Made by a program: the position numbers and the translations under genes
Notes under the pieces: model-generated
What the model saw: the letters and a program-made list of their open reading frames with translations, nothing else
Databases searched by the model: none
What the model was told of the DNA's origin: nothing
In this document: positions 1 to 9,372 of the stretch, piece after piece
Position numbering within the stretch: position 1 is the stretch's first letter
Layout of the letters: every line of letters begins with the position of its first letter
DNA from: a virus
Direction: 5' to 3' (one strand)
IMG/VR virus record: IMGVR_UViG_3300046000_006629
Coordinates: 1-32,324 of that record
Length of the DNA stretch: 32,324 nucleotides

Positions 1-11
1 CTTTTTTTTTG

Positions 12-19
12 TATCTTTG
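12..19 (+). promoter_or_regulatory. Bacteroidota-type promoter (-7 element TATCTTTG)
   Basis: TATCTTTG matches the Bacteroidota -7 consensus TAnnTTTG and lies 27 bases upstream of the first start codon. It follows a run of nine T at bases 2-10, which looks like the tail of a terminator for a gene outside the window. The -33 element would lie at or beyond the window edge. Confidence 0.8.
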
Positions 20-46
20 CAAAATATAATTTAATTTAATTCAAGT

Positions 47-796
47 ATGGCAAAAACAACTAAGGGTGCTGAATTAGCATCGAAGGATAGAGTTTATATC
101 CTGAAAACAAAAAACGTACCTATTCAATTTTTCTTAAGGAATAGGCACAAAAAACAATCTCCACTACAATATTTTGATGAGGAGAAGAATCAGTTACGTT
201 CATTGTGTTACGCATCTAATCAACTATCGATTTTTGAAGATGAACAGACAGGTGATGTTATCTTAGGTTCTATTGTGATAAGTAATGGTAAGCTAACTGT
301 GCCAAAGACTAATCCACAGTTACAAAGGTTTTTAGAATTAACACCTGATAATGGTGAGGTATTTGAGGAATTTAAACCAGATGAAATTGCGGAGAGAGAG
401 ATTACAGAATTAGAACTTGAAATGGAGGCGATGCAAATTGCTATGGAGTTAAAGACTTCAGATATGGAGAGTCTTGCCTTGACTATTTTTGGTTCAGGTG
501 TATTAAAGAAAAAGACCGCAGAGATAAAGAGGGACTTATTTGTTTATGCAAAGGAGAACCCAGAGCATTTCTTAGAGTTGGCTAAAGATGATATGACTAA
601 ATTAAAGGGATTAGCAGTAAGGGCAGAATCTTTAAACCTATGTCAATATAAATCTAATGCCTTCTACAACAACGAGACCTTGCTATGTAAAGTACCATTT
701 GATGAGACAGATAAGTACAATACAATTGCAAGTTGGATGAACTCAACAGATGAAGGTAAAGCCTTCTTAAAGTTTATTGAGTCAAAGATTAAGTAA
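47..796 (+). CDS. conserved phage late protein, unknown function
   Basis: A 249-aa protein that I do not recognise by name. The middle (about residues 110-170) is acidic and probably helical. The C-terminal half has a pattern seen in Bacteroidota phage proteins: a YAKENPEHFLELA stretch, then a segment around LCKVPFDETDKYNTIASW, and an ending in STDEGKAFLKFIESK. There is no signal peptide or membrane segment. It lies directly upstream of the tail ring proteins but is transcribed separately, with its own promoter (12-19) and a terminator (822-850). That suggests it is needed at a different level from the tail genes, as is usual for capsid-associated proteins. A head or head-tail-junction role is inferred from position only; a nucleic-acid-binding role is an alternative. 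Confidence 0.85.
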   Translation: MAKTTKGAELASKDRVYILKTKNVPIQFFLRNRHKKQSPLQYFDEEKNQLRSLCYASNQLSIFEDEQTGDVILGSIVISNGKLTVPKTNPQLQRFLELTPDNGEVFEEFKPDEIAEREITELELEMEAMQIAMELKTSDMESLALTIFGSGVLKKKTAEIKRDLFVYAKENPEHFLELAKDDMTKLKGLAVRAESLNLCQYKSNAFYNNETLLCKVPFDETDKYNTIASWMNSTDEGKAFLKFIESKIK

Positions 797-821
797 AACA
801 GATTGTTTGGACAGTTAATAA

Positions 822-850
822 AGAGGGGTTTAATACCTCTCTTTTTTATT
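822..850 (+). terminator. Rho-independent terminator after the first gene
   Basis: Stem AGAGG (822-826) with CCTCT (836-840) and a 9-base loop, followed directly by a T-rich run (CTTTTTTATT). It ends four bases before the next promoter element, so termination and re-initiation are packed into about 40 bp. Confidence 0.7.
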
Positions 851-853
851 TCG

Positions 854-861
854 TATCTTTG
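854..861 (+). promoter_or_regulatory. Bacteroidota-type promoter for the tail gene block
   Basis: TATCTTTG, 17 bases upstream of the ATG at 879, in the context GTATCTTTGCAAA that is identical to the promoter at 12-19. It probably drives the ring, muzzle and possibly the ejection protein genes. No clear TTG -33 element is visible at the usual spacing. Confidence 0.75.
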
Positions 862-878
862 CAAATAATTTTATATAT

Positions 879-1574
879 ATGATAAATCAGGTTTATACAA
901 CGGTTTTAGCTATTATAAATAAAGACAATAGGGGATATATATCTCCCGTTGAATTTAATCTTTATGCCGAAATGGCTCAATTGTCTATATTTGAAGATTT
1001 ATTCCATAAGTACTCAAAAGCAATTGTAAAGCAAAACGCAAGGATGTACCACTCAGAGTTTGCTGATATTCCAAAACACATTAGGGAGGTTGTTGATATT
1101 TTTACAGATGAATGTAACCTAGTTGCAAATGCTTCATTTTGGAGTCCAACAGCGACTGACTTTTACAGATTAATTAAACTTGATTATAGCCAAAAAGAAC
1201 TAGAGGAGCTTAGTAAGTTAGATGCAAATAGAGTCTTAAATAATGACTTAATTGCACCAACACTTCAATACCCTGCCTATGTAAATTTAGGTGGTAAGTA
1301 TCGTATATACCCATCCACTATGACAGGGTCACAGGTTATAGCTACTTACATCAGGAAACCATCAACTCCAAAATGGACATACATTGTGGTATCTAATAAT
1401 CCAATCTTCAATCCATCTGCATTAGACTATCAAGACATAGAGTTGCCTTATTCCTTCTTTACAGACGTTGTAATCAAGGTTCTTGGTTATGCTGGTGTTG
1501 AGATAAGGGAAGCTGATATAATTCAATTAGCACAAGGCGTAGAGACTTTTAATACAAACAAAGAACAATTATAA
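879..1574 (+). CDS. tail ring/adaptor protein (crAss-like tail hub type)
   Basis: A 231-aa protein with the layout of ring/adaptor proteins at the portal-tail junction of crAss-like and related podoviruses. The N-terminus is helical (VYTTVLAIINKDNRGYISPVEFNLYAEMAQ). The middle has the segment IATYIRKPSTPKWTY, followed by a DYQDIELPYSFFTDVVIKVLGYAGVEIREADIIQ-type helical C-terminus that precedes a short EQL end; in this family the 'RKPxxPxW' strand and the 'IEL..S..tdvv.kiLgyaGv' helix recur. The stop codon overlaps the start of the next gene by one base (1574), which indicates translational coupling. The family assignment rests on remembered motifs, so the exact ring number cannot be given. 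Confidence 0.72.
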   Translation: MINQVYTTVLAIINKDNRGYISPVEFNLYAEMAQLSIFEDLFHKYSKAIVKQNARMYHSEFADIPKHIREVVDIFTDECNLVANASFWSPTATDFYRLIKLDYSQKELEELSKLDANRVLNNDLIAPTLQYPAYVNLGGKYRIYPSTMTGSQVIATYIRKPSTPKWTYIVVSNNPIFNPSALDYQDIELPYSFFTDVVIKVLGYAGVEIREADIIQLAQGVETFNTNKEQL

Positions 1575-2431
1575 TGGCACATCAAATTTTACCACCTATA
1601 GATTATTACGATTCAGAGAGTAATTGGGGAAGTTATCAGTATATACCATTGTCTAAGTTAGTGGATAATTTTATGTTGAATTTTATTGGTGATGATAAGC
1701 TACTCTCGAATGTAAAGAGGTATAATGTATTATCTCACTTAAAGAGAGGGATTCAAGAATTAAACTATGATTCTGCAAAAGAAGTTAAGATATTAGAGTT
1801 GGAGATTAATGATAACCTATTCATAACACTACCACACGATTATGTATCCTATGTTAGGGTATCTATTGTTGGTCAAGATGGTTTACTAAGACCATTATCA
1901 AAAGACAGTCGTTCAGAGATTGGGGTTGCTTATTTACAAGACCACGAATACAACATATTATTTGACGAGTCTGGGTATCCATTGGAGGCAGAGGACACAG
2001 AGATGATTAAGCGGTATAAGTTTGGCAATCCTTATAATGATTCTGATTGTTTTGATGAGACCAATAGTGCTCATTACGGACTTAAACCAGACTTAAATAG
2101 AAATGGTTTTTTTAATATAGACAAGAGAAAGGGTGTTATATCATTTTCATCAAGTGTAAAGGGCAATGTAATTGTGTTAGAGTATGTATCTGATGGTTTA
2201 GAGTATAATGATGGAGAAGATATTGTTATACATAAACTAATGGAGGAGTGTTTATATAGTTACGTTAAGTACTCTATATTAAACAATAAATACGGTGTTC
2301 AAGAATACATTGTTAGGAGAGCTGAAAAAAATTACTTTAGGGACTTACAAAACGCAAAGATTAGGATGTTAGACTTAAGGGGTAGTGAACTTCTTATTTT
2401 GTTGAACGGAAGAAAAAAATGGATTAAATAA
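1574..2431 (+). CDS. tail ring/tubular protein
   Basis: A 285-aa protein in the middle of a chain of one-base overlaps (1574 and 2431). Its features fit podoviral tail-tube ring proteins, functionally like T7 gp11: an N-terminal LSHLKRGIQELNYD helix, a central strand segment LFITLPHDYVSYVRVSI (typical of these proteins), and a C-terminal part with VIVLEYVSDGLEY followed by helices carrying an HKLMEECLYSYVKYSIL motif and a basic end. It should assemble as a ring below the preceding protein and above the muzzle. Confidence in 'tail ring' is fair; the homologous gene in a named phage is not determined. Confidence 0.72.
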   Translation: MAHQILPPIDYYDSESNWGSYQYIPLSKLVDNFMLNFIGDDKLLSNVKRYNVLSHLKRGIQELNYDSAKEVKILELEINDNLFITLPHDYVSYVRVSIVGQDGLLRPLSKDSRSEIGVAYLQDHEYNILFDESGYPLEAEDTEMIKRYKFGNPYNDSDCFDETNSAHYGLKPDLNRNGFFNIDKRKGVISFSSSVKGNVIVLEYVSDGLEYNDGEDIVIHKLMEECLYSYVKYSILNNKYGVQEYIVRRAEKNYFRDLQNAKIRMLDLRGSELLILLNGRKKWIK

Positions 2432-5400
2432 TGAGTAAGATTCAAAATAACTTCTTAAAAGCCACCGTTAATAAAGATTTAGACGAAAGACTAACTCCTA
2501 ATGGTCAGATGATAGATGCCTCTAATGTTATGGTTATATCAGAGGATAGTGGTGGTGTTGGGGTATTAAAGAATGTAAAGGGTAATACGAAGGTTACATC
2601 ATTGAATATAGCTAACGCAGAGACCATTGGTAGTGTATCTGATGACGCAAAGGAGAGATGTTTTTATTTTGTAACGTCTCCTACCTTTGATTATGTAATT
2701 CAATATAACTTATTTGAGAATACTACAGAGGTTGTCTTACAGTCAACTCACGGAACAGGTGTACTTAATTTTGATTCATTATATCGTATATCGCATTCTG
2801 ATATATATGTAAGTGTAGAGGGAGATGATTTACTTTCTTGGACAGATGGTTTAAATCCACCAAGAATAATCAATATAGAGAGGGCTAAGGACTACGCAGT
2901 TGATGGTTTTACGGATACAGAGATTTCTGTGATGAAGCCATCTCCTATATTTCATCCAATAGTTTCAACTGTACAGTCTATTTCAGATGATTTTGCTGGA
3001 TTTATTAGGGATAAGTTTTTAACATTTGCTTATAGGTATAAGTATGAAGATGGTTTTTATTCTTCATTTTCATCTTGGAGTCCTTATATATTTATTCCTG
3101 GTCCTTTTCAAGTAGACTTAGATACATCGACAAATCTTGCGATGCAGAATAGTGCTAGAGCTTATAGTATTTTATTTAATACTGGGAGTAGAGATGTAAT
3201 TGAGGTTGAATTAGCTTTTAGGGTATCAAATAGTAATGTAATTTATTCCATTACAAAGTTAAATAAGGAAGAAGAAGATGGTTGGTCAGATAATTCTAGT
3301 CAAAGTTTTTTATTCAATAACTATAAGGTTTTTAATGTAATCTCTGAAGACCAATACTTTAGAAGTTTTGATAATGTTCCATTAACTGCATTAACTCAAG
3401 CAAAGATAGGTAATAGACTTGTTTATGGTAATTATATAGAGGGAAGGGATATTGATTCTGAAATAGATTTATCCGTGTCTTTTGATGCTATTGAGATTAA
3501 TACAAATGAAGACAATAACCCTGAAAGTGTTGATGGGTATGTTATTGAAGAAATAGTTGATTTTTGGGGTGTTGATGATAGTGTGGATATTATTGGAGGT
3601 GGTGATGGAATAGTAATGGATTTTGCTACTAATGTAGCTACGATAACCAATACAACAGGTAGTGATAGAGTATTAGCCATAAGAATAACAATAGATAAAG
3701 AGCCAGAATATTCTGAAGTTGTTTTTGATATAAAAATCCACAGGGTTTTACCTATTGGTACTTCTATTGAAACACATACAATACCAGCAGGTGCTACATA
3801 CTCATTTTTAGCAACTGAAGTAGCTCCTTTAAATTTAGAGAATGGAGATTCTGTTGATATCTATTTAGAGGCAGAATCTATAGTTCCAATATTATTTAAA
3901 ACAAGCATAACTTTTGGATTATTTTCAGCACCACTTGTTCAAACATCAAGAAAAGCATTTGATACATATAACTATTACCAGTTTGCATACAATGAAAATG
4001 GAGAAGTTCCAAGAAAAAAAATAGAATTAGACTTTTCTGATATTCCATTAAAAGATGGTACTCAAATTGCTTTTAATTTTGATTTTAGAACTGCGTTTTC
4101 ACCTAATGATATATTCCCAGCGTTAGATTCTGCTTATACGTTTTTATATCAAATTACTGAGGATTATGATGACTTTGAAGACTTTTCTGATAACTCTGAT
4201 TTTGTTAGTCAATTAGAAGACTTTATTGAAACAGCATTAACATATGAAGATTCAAATATTCCAGGAGCTTATGTTTTATCATTTACTCCTACAATTATAT
4301 CTCCTAATTTAGTAAGTAGTGTTTTTGAGGTTACGATTCCAAATAGAAACATTGAAGTAGAAGAGACTGGTAATGATGGAGTTTTAATCCCTAAAACTGA
4401 TTATGTATTATGTGATAGTGTTTATTCTACTTACTCATCAAGCAGTTTATTTACCAGTATGCACTCTTCAAGGGATTACGAAATTGGTATTATTTTTTTA
4501 GATAAAGAAGGTAGAAAAACAACTGTATTAGACTCTAAAGATAATGGAACATACATTTCTGCTGAAAACTCTGTAACTCAAAACGTATTAAAGGTAACAA
4601 CATCTGGAACACCTCCAAGTTGGGCTGAGTACTACAAGTTTGCTGTTAAATATAACAAGAATAAATATGAAACAATTTATAGCGGTAGGGTTTATAGTGT
4701 TGGTATTCACTCTTATATAGAATTAGTAGCTGATAATAAAAATAAAGTAAAAGAAGGTGATTACTTAGTTATAAAGGGTGATTTATCTGGACCATTAGAG
4801 TCATTTATTAAAGTCAAGGTATTGGAGGTTAAGTTTTACGATAAAGATGACATAGAAGATGGGTCTACTTCTGGCTTTTATTTTAAGATAAAGGTAGGTG
4901 CTTTTGATTTAGTTGTTTCAGAACAAGATAATTATGAGTTTTTACAAACAGCTAGAGAGGATTATCAAAGACCTTATTATATAGAAGCAGGTAAAGTAGA
5001 AGTTCCATTAGGCACAGATTTACCTATAGAGCCTGGATATGTAGTCAGAATTGTTGCTTATTGCTATAGAATGGGAAGTGAAGCGTTTTCTAATAAAATA
5101 GATGCTTCATATTTATCATCTGAGAGTTACCCTGATTTTAGAGATTTTTTTGAAGATGTTATAGCTCCATCATCAGAATTTTTAAAATATACAGAAGGTG
5201 GAGACACTAAGATTAATTGGAAGTGGACAGGAGTTGGTGAGTCTAGTAGAAGTGAGTTGGCATTTCAAGCAAAAACAGATAAAGATGGTAAAAGAAAAAT
5301 AAGAATTAGAACAGATATTTATGTAACAACATCAAAGATTCCTGTTTTTGAGACAATACCAATTGAAGTTGATAATAATACATATATTGAAACTCCAAAA

Positions 5401-6837
5401 ACCTATACAATAACTGATGGAGAATACCAATTTGAAGAACATATATTAAATGATTTATTTAATTGCTATTGTTTTGGTAATGGTGTTGAAAGTATGTCTG
5501 TTAGAGATGAGATGACTACTAACTTCTTAAATATAGATTATGGGATTAATGCAGTAAGTGAGGATGAATATAGACAAGTAAATAGGTATGCAGATTTAAC
5601 TTATTCTGGAGTGTATCAGGAGGGGACAAATGTAAATAGGTTAAATGAGTTTAACTTGTCATTAGCCAACTATAAAGATGACTTAGAGAAGAGTTATGGT
5701 CCTATCATTAGACTTGATTCTGATGATACAGATATTTTGGTTATACAAGAGGATAGATGGAGTAAGGTTTTATATGGTAAGGATTTACTATACAACACAG
5801 ATGCAACAACTAACCTATCAAGAATTGAGTCTGTATTAGGGCAACAGGTTATGTATTCTGGGGAATACGGAATTTCTTTCCATCCTGAATCGTATGATGA
5901 CTACGGTACAAACTCTTTCTGCACAGACACAAAGAAAGGAATAGTATTAGGGTACAATCAAAGCAATGGTCTTACTGAGATAAGTAGCTATGGAATGAGG
6001 GATTACTTTAAGACTTTATTTAGGGATAATAAGATAGTAAACATTATAGGTAAATACGATTCATTCTTTGATAACTATATTGTGAATATTAAGTATATGA
6101 TTCCTGGTAAAAATTATACAGGGATACCATACGATTATGTAACTTGGTTATACTCTCCAGAGGCAAATGGATTTATTGGTAGACACACCTTTAACCCTGA
6201 TGATATGCTAAGAGTCAATAATGACTTCTTGTCATTCAAGGGCTCTGATGTCTATAAGCATAATATAGGGGCGTACAATACATTTTATGGTGGATTAAAT
6301 CCTTGTAGTTTTGAGTTTAACTTTAATGAAGAACCATCTACTAGAAAGATATTTAAGAATGTATCAATAGAGGGTAACTCTGCACTTAATTTAACATTAA
6401 AGACTGACTTGCAAAATGGTATTATAAGTAGTAACGACTTCAAGAATAAAGAGGGAGTTTATTACGGGTATATTAGGGGTAATGATGCTTTAGATTTATC
6501 AACCTTAGCAGTTTGTGGTATTGGAACAGTATCATCTATAGTTGGCAATAATGTATTTATAAATGGAGATATGTCATCAAATATAAGTATTGGTGATTCT
6601 GTATTTAATAATAGTTTAGTATTTATTGGTACAATTACAAATATAGGGAGTAACTTTATTACATTATCAAGTGCTCTATTAGCATCTACTAATATGTTCT
6701 TGCTTTCGTCAAAACCAAGTAGTGTAGAGACTTCTGGTATTAGAGGGTACTATATGAATGTAAAGGGAGAAGTAACCACCAACTCATACGTAGAGGTGTA
6801 TGCCTTAAATTCAGAGGTAATTAAATCATTTGAGTAA
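2431..6837 (+). CDS. tail muzzle/nozzle (stabilisation) protein
   Basis: A 1468-aa protein. The N-terminus follows the pattern seen in podoviral nozzle/muzzle and tail-stabilisation proteins: FLKATVNKDLDERLTPNGQ, then DASNVMV, then GVGVLKNVKGNTKV. This start of a large beta-propeller-like domain also occurs in crAss-like muzzle proteins. The rest is strand-rich with many SYxSS, YKF and WAEYYKF-type segments and no membrane span. Residues about 1020-1300 resemble the first part again (LNEFNLSLANYKDDLEKSYG, RWSKVLYGKDLLY), as expected for a split propeller. The size and its place after two ring genes and before the ejection proteins support the role. The protein probably closes the tail end and may contact the host receptor. 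Confidence 0.75.
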   Translation: MSKIQNNFLKATVNKDLDERLTPNGQMIDASNVMVISEDSGGVGVLKNVKGNTKVTSLNIANAETIGSVSDDAKERCFYFVTSPTFDYVIQYNLFENTTEVVLQSTHGTGVLNFDSLYRISHSDIYVSVEGDDLLSWTDGLNPPRIINIERAKDYAVDGFTDTEISVMKPSPIFHPIVSTVQSISDDFAGFIRDKFLTFAYRYKYEDGFYSSFSSWSPYIFIPGPFQVDLDTSTNLAMQNSARAYSILFNTGSRDVIEVELAFRVSNSNVIYSITKLNKEEEDGWSDNSSQSFLFNNYKVFNVISEDQYFRSFDNVPLTALTQAKIGNRLVYGNYIEGRDIDSEIDLSVSFDAIEINTNEDNNPESVDGYVIEEIVDFWGVDDSVDIIGGGDGIVMDFATNVATITNTTGSDRVLAIRITIDKEPEYSEVVFDIKIHRVLPIGTSIETHTIPAGATYSFLATEVAPLNLENGDSVDIYLEAESIVPILFKTSITFGLFSAPLVQTSRKAFDTYNYYQFAYNENGEVPRKKIELDFSDIPLKDGTQIAFNFDFRTAFSPNDIFPALDSAYTFLYQITEDYDDFEDFSDNSDFVSQLEDFIETALTYEDSNIPGAYVLSFTPTIISPNLVSSVFEVTIPNRNIEVEETGNDGVLIPKTDYVLCDSVYSTYSSSSLFTSMHSSRDYEIGIIFLDKEGRKTTVLDSKDNGTYISAENSVTQNVLKVTTSGTPPSWAEYYKFAVKYNKNKYETIYSGRVYSVGIHSYIELVADNKNKVKEGDYLVIKGDLSGPLESFIKVKVLEVKFYDKDDIEDGSTSGFYFKIKVGAFDLVVSEQDNYEFLQTAREDYQRPYYIEAGKVEVPLGTDLPIEPGYVVRIVAYCYRMGSEAFSNKIDASYLSSESYPDFRDFFEDVIAPSSEFLKYTEGGDTKINWKWTGVGESSRSELAFQAKTDKDGKRKIRIRTDIYVTTSKIPVFETIPIEVDNNTYIETPKTYTITDGEYQFEEHILNDLFNCYCFGNGVESMSVRDEMTTNFLNIDYGINAVSEDEYRQVNRYADLTYSGVYQEGTNVNRLNEFNLSLANYKDDLEKSYGPIIRLDSDDTDILVIQEDRWSKVLYGKDLLYNTDATTNLSRIESVLGQQVMYSGEYGISFHPESYDDYGTNSFCTDTKKGIVLGYNQSNGLTEISSYGMRDYFKTLFRDNKIVNIIGKYDSFFDNYIVNIKYMIPGKNYTGIPYDYVTWLYSPEANGFIGRHTFNPDDMLRVNNDFLSFKGSDVYKHNIGAYNTFYGGLNPCSFEFNFNEEPSTRKIFKNVSIEGNSALNLTLKTDLQNGIISSNDFKNKEGVYYGYIRGNDALDLSTLAVCGIGTVSSIVGNNVFINGDMSSNISIGDSVFNNSLVFIGTITNIGSNFITLSSALLASTNMFLLSSKPSSVETSGIRGYYMNVKGEVTTNSYVEVYALNSEVIKSFE

Positions 6838-6843
6838 AAAGGG

Positions 6844-6851
6844 TATATTTG
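6844..6851 (+). promoter_or_regulatory. Bacteroidota-type promoter for the GNAT gene, possibly leaderless
   Basis: TATATTTG fits TAnnTTTG and ends only four bases before the ATG at 6856. Transcription normally starts a few bases after this element, so the mRNA would start at or very near the start codon. Confidence 0.6.
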
Positions 6852-6855
6852 CATT

Positions 6856-7263
6856 ATGGAATTAAGACCTGTAAAGTATAGTGATTACGAACAATTAAAG
6901 GGGTGGTGGGAGTTTTGGAAGTTTCCATCACCGCCAATTGATGCGTTACCAAAGTATGACGAAGAACTTACCACAGGATTAATGGTGTCTATTAACGACG
7001 TTAATGTGTGTGCTGGATTTTTATATGAGACAAATTCCACAATCTGTTGGTTAGAGTTTATTGTTGCAAATCCAAATGTAAGTAAAGAGGATAGGGGTAA
7101 TTGCCTTGATAGATTAATAGAGGAATTTACAATAGAGGCTAAAAAGTACGGTTTTAATACCATATTCTCATCAATAAAGAATGAATCACTTTTAAATAGA
7201 TATATAAAGGCTGGTTATAAAATAGGTACAAAAAATACAAACGAACTTACAAAAATATTATAA
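6856..7263 (+). CDS. GNAT-family N-acetyltransferase
   Basis: A 135-aa protein of the usual size for a single GNAT domain, which transfers an acetyl group from acetyl-CoA to an amine. The start ELRPVKYSDYEQLKGWW is the family's first strand and helix. The segment ICWLEFIVANPNVSKEDRGNCLDRLIEEF holds the beta4 strand and a degenerate acetyl-CoA loop region. KKYGFNTIFSSIKNESLLNRYIKAGYKI is the typical end of the fold (N..l..ry.kaGy). The usual Q/RxxGxG/A signature is not intact (KEDRGN), so activity is uncertain. It lies between muzzle and ejection protein genes and has its own promoter. The substrate is unknown; modification of a virion or host protein is a guess. Confidence 0.8.
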   Translation: MELRPVKYSDYEQLKGWWEFWKFPSPPIDALPKYDEELTTGLMVSINDVNVCAGFLYETNSTICWLEFIVANPNVSKEDRGNCLDRLIEEFTIEAKKYGFNTIFSSIKNESLLNRYIKAGYKIGTKNTNELTKIL

Positions 7264-7266
7264 GAT

Positions 7267-7863
7267 ATGGGTGCAATGACAGCTATAGCAGGAGTAGGGG
7301 CATTAGCAAGTGGTATTCAAGCAATATCAGGGGCTAAGCAAAAGAGAGATGCTCAACAAGCATTAGAGAATTACCAAAGACAAGACTTAGAGAATGTAGC
7401 GGAAGGTTTACAAGTTTCTACATTAGGTGCTGACTTACAGAGAGAGGAGCAAGCTAGATTAGCAAGTACACAGGTTGATGCTTTGCAAGGTGCTGGGGCT
7501 AGGGGTTTAATTGGTGGTCTTGGTAGAGTTGAGGCTGGTAGTCAAATGGTAAATAGACAGATTGGTGCAGACTTAGATGCACAGCAAAAACAGATAGACC
7601 AAATGAGGGCTCAAGATGAGGCAAATATTAGGGATATACAAGAAAAAAGAGAGATTGCTGATATAGCTGGTTTATCATCTCAATATAACGCAGGTAACGC
7701 TATGGTGTGGGAAGGTATAGGTGGTATTACTAAAGGTGCGTCTTCTGCTTTAGGAGGAGCTGCTGGAGAGGGTGAAGAAGGTTTAACTTCTGAGCAAAAG
7801 TTTGAGTTAAAGAAACAAAAGCAATCTGATAGACAAGCTAGAAAAATGGCTAGGATAGGATAA
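7267..7863 (+). CDS. internal virion (ejection) protein, T7 gp14-like
   Basis: A 198-aa protein. Residues 1-22 form a glycine/alanine-rich hydrophobic helix (AIAGVGALASGIQAISGAKQK), close in style to T7 gp14, which opens with a similar ISGAQAISG stretch. A long helix rich in Q, A, R and E follows (about 25-135). A short Gly/Ala-rich hydrophobic stretch lies around 150-168, and the tail is lysine-rich (KKQKQSDRQARKMARIG). T7 gp14 is ejected first and inserts in the outer membrane to begin the DNA channel. The gene lies three bases after the GNAT stop and before two larger ejection-type proteins, matching the gp14-gp15-gp16 order. Confidence 0.75.
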   Translation: MGAMTAIAGVGALASGIQAISGAKQKRDAQQALENYQRQDLENVAEGLQVSTLGADLQREEQARLASTQVDALQGAGARGLIGGLGRVEAGSQMVNRQIGADLDAQQKQIDQMRAQDEANIRDIQEKREIADIAGLSSQYNAGNAMVWEGIGGITKGASSALGGAAGEGEEGLTSEQKFELKKQKQSDRQARKMARIG

Positions 7864-7884
7864 AATAAAATAAGCTAAATAATT

Positions 7885-9354
7885 ATGGCAATAGGTAAAG
7901 TAGGTAGTTTTGCAACAGTAGAGCCAGCGTTAGTTGACTTTGGCTCAATGGTTGAAAGAAATATAGATAAGATTAAGGCTGAGGAACAGGCTAAGGCTGC
8001 TGCTAAGGCTGCAAAGGATAAAGCAGACAGAGAGGCATTAAAAGACCTTGGCAATGTAGATTCTTTTAAATTAAGTGGGTTTTCTGGATGGGATGATTCT
8101 CTTGGAACTTATGTCTCAAAATTGTATGAGTTAAGCATAACTAATAAAGAGCTTTACAGAGAAACTGGAGACAGAAAGTATTTAGACAATTATGACAGAA
8201 TTAAAAATGAGGTAAGTACAATAAATAATGAATCAACAGCTATATCTACTGAGCTAGCACGATTAGCTGAGTTATATAAAGATGGAAAAATAAATAAAAC
8301 AGTATATGAAGAAAAAATAAAAGAGTTTCAATCTCTTAATGAAGGTAAGGCTAAGTATGCTTATAGAGACGGGAAGACAGTAATCGGTTTTCCTGATGAA
8401 GAAGGAAATGTCACAAATGAAACTCCTGCTTTTGGGTTTGTTACAAATTTAGCTAATGATATGCCAGAACCTTTTGATATTAATGACAATATTAATACTA
8501 TTGTAGAAAAAGTCAAGGCTTCTGAAATTGAAACAGGCGGTGCTTTATATAGTAAGACCACAACAGACATAAATAGTCCAGAGTCTGAACCACAAAGAAG
8601 AAGATTAGACGCTGCTGCTAATTTATTTTCAAATCAAAATGGCTCAATGACTGAGTGGAATTTATTAAAGAGAAATGAAGAAAAATCTAAAGGAAATATA
8701 ATTCCTCTTAAAACAAATAATTGGACAGAAGCTGAGAGAAAAGAAGCTAAAGAGTTCTTTTACAATCAACTTATTGATTCTTACCAAAAGAAAGTTTCTA
8801 TACAGGCTAAAGAACCTAGTGGTGCTTCAGGTGGAGGTAGTGGAGATAAGAAGACATTTGCTCCAACAGTATTTGATGCATCTAAAAAATACACTGCACA
8901 AGGTGCTACAGGTAGAGGATTAGCCTGGAGTGGTGATATAAAGGAGTCTCCTGTTTTAGGTTCTTTTAATGTTCAAAGAACTTCAGATGGCAAAAAAACA
9001 AATCTACAAATCACCAATGCCACGCTTAAAAATCTATTTGTAAACAAAGATGGTAATGTGATAATGTCTTATGACGAGCAAATTGGTAATTTAAGTGAGA
9101 GAGAGGTTCAAGATAAATTAAGTGCAATAGACAAGTTAATTTCACAAGGCAATATTGAAGAAGCTAATAAGGAGAGAGAAACCCTTAAAACACAAACTTC
9201 AAAGGTCAAGGGTACAAATATATTAACCATTAGACGTTCAGATGAAGACCTTTTAGGTATGATAGCAAACTCTATGGGGTTAGGTAGTACGTCTGAGCTT
9301 TTAGGTCAACTAGACAAATTAGCTGGTAAAGAAATAAATACATCTGGATATTAA
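7885..9354 (+). CDS. internal virion protein, T7 gp15-like by position
   Basis: A 489-aa, mostly helical protein with no signal peptide. Residues about 25-55 are a charged, alanine-rich coil (KAEEQAKAAAKAAKDKADRE). A flexible linker (SGASGGGSGDKK) lies around residues 310-320 and separates two regions. The C-terminal part again has a helical, charged stretch (GNLSEREVQDKLSAIDKLIS). Sequence similarity to known gp15 is not obvious to me; the assignment rests on size, helix content and position between a gp14-like protein and a giant gp16-like protein. In T7, gp15 forms the periplasmic tunnel during DNA ejection. Confidence 0.6.
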   Translation: MAIGKVGSFATVEPALVDFGSMVERNIDKIKAEEQAKAAAKAAKDKADREALKDLGNVDSFKLSGFSGWDDSLGTYVSKLYELSITNKELYRETGDRKYLDNYDRIKNEVSTINNESTAISTELARLAELYKDGKINKTVYEEKIKEFQSLNEGKAKYAYRDGKTVIGFPDEEGNVTNETPAFGFVTNLANDMPEPFDINDNINTIVEKVKASEIETGGALYSKTTTDINSPESEPQRRRLDAAANLFSNQNGSMTEWNLLKRNEEKSKGNIIPLKTNNWTEAERKEAKEFFYNQLIDSYQKKVSIQAKEPSGASGGGSGDKKTFAPTVFDASKKYTAQGATGRGLAWSGDIKESPVLGSFNVQRTSDGKKTNLQITNATLKNLFVNKDGNVIMSYDEQIGNLSEREVQDKLSAIDKLISQGNIEEANKERETLKTQTSKVKGTNILTIRRSDEDLLGMIANSMGLGSTSELLGQLDKLAGKEINTSGY

Positions 9355-9372
9355 ATTAAATAAAAGACAAAA

